Source: CAYYHA01 sp964471535 | Lineage (GTDB): Bacteria > Myxococcota > Myxococcia > SLRQ01 | Direction of reading: 5' to 3' | DNA: 7,122 nt | Assembly: GCA_964471535.1 (NCBI GenBank) | Contig: CAYYHA010000225.1 | Coordinates: forward strand, 1 to 7,122 | Shown here: one piece after another, positions 5,878 to 7,122 of the stretch | Position numbering within the stretch: position 1 is the stretch's first letter | Layout of the letters: each line of letters opens with the position of its first letter | Program-made: the position numbers and the translations under genes | Notes under the pieces: model-generated | What the model saw: the letters and a program-made list of their open reading frames with translations, nothing else | What the model was told of the DNA's origin: nothing | Databases searched by the model: none

Positions 5878-6195
5878 ATGAGGGAGACCATGGACGAGGC
5901 GGTCCTCGAGAAGTATCCGGTGCGCGACCCCGAAGCGCCCGGTGAGGTCCTCGATGGGGAGGCGGTGGTGGTGACCCCCGCCGACGGGCAGATGCACACC
6001 CTGAACGCCACGGGTACCTTCGTGTGGGAGCGCGCCGACGGCCGGCACACCGCCGCCCAGATCGCCGAAGCGCTTGCGTCGGCCTTCGAGGTGGACCTCG
6101 AGACGGCCCAGGCGGACGTCGCCCGATTCCTCTCCACCCTGGTGGAGAAGGGCATCTGCCGGTTGCAGGAAGAGGCGGCGGAGGCCGACGACTGA
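5878..6195 (+). CDS. PqqD-like (RiPP recognition element family) small protein
   Basis: A 105-residue protein matching the PqqD fold pattern: a beta-rich N-terminal half (GEVLDGEAVVVTPADGQMHTLN, about 22-43, broken by short turns), then TGTFVWERADGRHTAAQIAEAL (45-66 with DGxxT), then DVARFLSTLVEKGI (80-93). PqqD proteins bind precursor peptides of ribosomally made natural products as partners of modifying enzymes; many free-standing relatives in bacteria have unknown roles. No radical-SAM enzyme, short precursor or other pqq gene is in the window. The gene starts 20 bp after the hydrolase stop, so the two are probably co-translated. The start is uncertain: ATG 5878 (preceded by GGGGGAG, very close) or ATG 5890 (preceded by AGGGAG, three bases away), differing by four residues. 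The acidic C-terminal tail (98-105) is probably disordered. Confidence 0.85.
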   Translation: MRETMDEAVLEKYPVRDPEAPGEVLDGEAVVVTPADGQMHTLNATGTFVWERADGRHTAAQIAEALASAFEVDLETAQADVARFLSTLVEKGICRLQEEAAEADD

Positions 6196-6223
6196 GCCGG
6201 GGCGGTTTCCCGCAGGCGTCAGG

Positions 6224-6237
6224 TCCACTAAAGTGGA
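6224..6237. promoter_or_regulatory. Inverted repeat TCCACT-AA-AGTGGA upstream of the repeat lipoprotein
   Basis: A perfect 6-bp dyad with a 2-base centre lies 29 bases after the pqqD-like stop. The loop is too short for a stable RNA hairpin with the full stem, so a dimeric DNA-binding protein site is more likely than a terminator, although a 5-bp stem with a TAAA loop is possible. Confidence 0.35.
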
Positions 6238-6239
6238 GG

Positions 6240-6252
6240 CGGGTGCCACCCG
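6240..6252. promoter_or_regulatory. Palindrome CGGGTG-C-CACCCG upstream of the repeat lipoprotein
   Basis: A perfect 13-bp palindrome with a single central base begins two bases after the preceding dyad, their centres about 15-16 bp apart. Its position between two genes suggests an operator, but the regulator is unknown and a high-GC region makes some palindromes by chance. Confidence 0.3.
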
Positions 6253-6297
6253 ATGAGGGTAGGCGTCCCACCGCCCCGGGAGGGGTGCGGAGTCCAT

Positions 6298-6304
6298 GGA
6301 GGGG
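6298..6304 (+). promoter_or_regulatory. Ribosome binding site that decides the start of the repeat lipoprotein
   Basis: GGAGGGG lies six bases before the ATG at 6311. An in-frame ATG at 6296 lacks a well-placed site and would put acidic residues before the signal peptide. The 6311 start gives a clean positively charged signal sequence. Confidence 0.7.
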
Positions 6305-6310
6305 AACGAC

Positions 6311-7122
6311 ATGCGCGTAGTGAGGCCGCTTCTGGGTTCGACCATTGCCGCCGTCCTGCTTGTCGCCGGATGCGATTGCGGGGGGCAGGCCAGCGAGTGC
6401 GACCGACCGGAGAACAAGATCGTCAAGATCGTCTCGCCCCAGGACGGTGCGGTGCTCACCTTCGAGGACGACGTCAACCCGGATCGGGTGGGGATCCAGG
6501 TCCACGTGGAGGCGGAGGCGAAGTGCTTCGCCCCGCAGTCGGCCGCGACCCTCGTGGTCAACGCGGATGCCAACCTCGCCCGCACCAGCTTCGTGGTCAA
6601 CGAACGGGTGGTCTTCTCCGACGTCACCCTCGAGCCGGGCGATGCCGAGGGCAACGTGAACCTCTCCGTTTCGGTTCGGGATCGCGAGACCTCGGTGCCC
6701 AAGGTCGATGCCATCGATGTACGCGTCGAAGGGGCCGGGCAGCTCGACTGCGACTTCGTCAATCCCAGTGACGGCGCCACGCTGGGTTCCATGGACGACG
6801 TGGACCCCGACACGCCGGGGGTGCAGGTCGACGTGGCGCTGCGGTGCAAGGTCTTCGAGGATCTCACCGGCGAGCCCGCCAACCTGTGGGTAGACGGCGT
6901 GCAGATGCCCACCGCCTTCTTCGCCGGGGACAGCGTCGTCTTCGAGAACGTCAGTCTCTCCGAGGGCACCAACACGCTGAATGCGCGCGCCAGTCTGCCC
7001 CAGGGGGAGATGGACGAGACGATCACCGTCACGGTGGACACGCCGGCCTGTGAGGTCCGTCTCCAGCCCATGGGATCCATCGTGTTCAACATTGCGGGTG
7101 ATCCACCACGTCTCCCTGGGCG
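6311..7122 (+). CDS. Lipoprotein of tandem Ig-like repeats (C-terminus outside window)
   Basis: The frame is open from 6311 to the window edge: 270 residues, no stop, so partial. Residues 1-20 are a signal peptide (MRVVRPLL..., hydrophobic core 7-19) with a clean lipobox VAGC ending at Cys21, predicting a lipidated envelope protein. Asp22 at the +2 position is an inner-membrane retention signal in enterobacteria; whether that holds here is unknown. After a short Cys-rich stretch (Cys21, 23, 30) come two complete repeats, about 37-143 and 145-243, and the start of a third from Cys247. Each has a P-x-DGA opening, an acidic DDV-x-PD motif and a VVF strand, and looks like an Ig-type beta-sandwich. 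Cys pairs (30/72, 147/179) may form one disulfide per repeat. The function is not recognised; adhesion or a structural surface role is a guess. A new transcription unit is likely, given the 115-bp gap upstream. Confidence 0.87.
   Translation, partial: MRVVRPLLGSTIAAVLLVAGCDCGGQASECDRPENKIVKIVSPQDGAVLTFEDDVNPDRVGIQVHVEAEAKCFAPQSAATLVVNADANLARTSFVVNERVVFSDVTLEPGDAEGNVNLSVSVRDRETSVPKVDAIDVRVEGAGQLDCDFVNPSDGATLGSMDDVDPDTPGVQVDVALRCKVFEDLTGEPANLWVDGVQMPTAFFAGDSVVFENVSLSEGTNTLNARASLPQGEMDETITVTVDTPACEVRLQPMGSIVFNIAGDPPRLPG
6419..7039 (+). repeat. Two tandem domain repeats within the lipoprotein
   Basis: Residues D45-G46-A47, D53-D54 and V100-V101-F102 recur at D154-G155-A156, D162-D163 and V209-V210-F211, an exact offset of 109 residues. 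Later and earlier parts shift by a few residues (Cys72/Cys179 are 107 apart). A third copy begins at 7049: its DPPRLPG at 264-270 resembles DPDTPG at 165-170. Nucleotide identity between copies is low, so the duplication is old. Confidence 0.75.

Noticed and set aside
4823..6195. A PQQ biosynthesis operon (MBL protein as PqqB plus PqqD)
   Set aside because: No PqqA precursor, PqqC or PqqE is visible, and the hydrolase has the C-terminal tail and motif context of LACTB2-like enzymes, not PqqB.
6296..6310. An upstream in-frame ATG as the start of the repeat lipoprotein
   Set aside because: It would add five residues including acidic ones before the signal peptide and lacks a well-spaced ribosome binding site, while GGAGGGG is ideally placed for 6311.
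5644..7092. A 482-codon minus-strand frame across the hydrolase end, PqqD-like gene and lipoprotein
   Set aside because: It overlaps three better-supported genes on the other strand and has a low-complexity Ser/Thr/Arg/Pro composition typical of a frame shadow.

Overview
This GC-rich window most likely comes from a member of the Myxococcota. Two things suggest it: an Asp-Gly-Gly-rich linker behind a cysteine-rich motif in a lipoprotein, and a mix of fatty-acid oxidation genes with large lipoproteins of repeated beta-sandwich type. The phylum is an inference; no rRNA or other phylogenetic marker is present.

Layout. At the left edge (1-794, minus strand) is the N-terminal part of a lipoprotein that runs off the window. 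A 101-bp divergent region (795-895) separates it from a rightward series. First comes a TetR-family regulator resembling the Bacillus FadR/YsiA fatty-acid regulators (896-1540). A medium-chain-type acyl-CoA dehydrogenase follows (1595-2749). A 221-bp gap with two hairpins, the largest gap in the window, leads to the two electron transfer flavoprotein subunits etfB (2971-3759) and etfA (3796-4752). Next are a metallo-beta-lactamase-fold hydrolase with a C-terminal winged-helix-like tail (4823-5857) and a small PqqD-like protein (5878-6195). After a 115-bp gap with two adjacent dyads, a second lipoprotein built of tandem ~100-109-residue repeats (6311 onward) runs off the right edge.

How the genes work together. 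The acyl-CoA dehydrogenase oxidises acyl-CoA and passes electrons to the EtfAB heterodimer, which would deliver them to ETF:quinone oxidoreductase (not in the window). The TetR protein probably senses acyl-CoA and represses this module; a TGAA-N6-TTCA dyad lies just before its start codon, next to a perfect TTGACA box. The hydrolase and the PqqD-like protein are spaced closely enough to belong to the etf transcript, but their substrates and partners cannot be read from the sequence. The two lipoproteins look like independent cell-envelope genes.

No RNA genes, mobile elements or CRISPR arrays were seen. The core genes are ordinary. The parts most worth a second look are the orphan PqqD-like/hydrolase pair, the repeat lipoprotein with its upstream dyads, and the candidate autoregulatory operator of the TetR gene.
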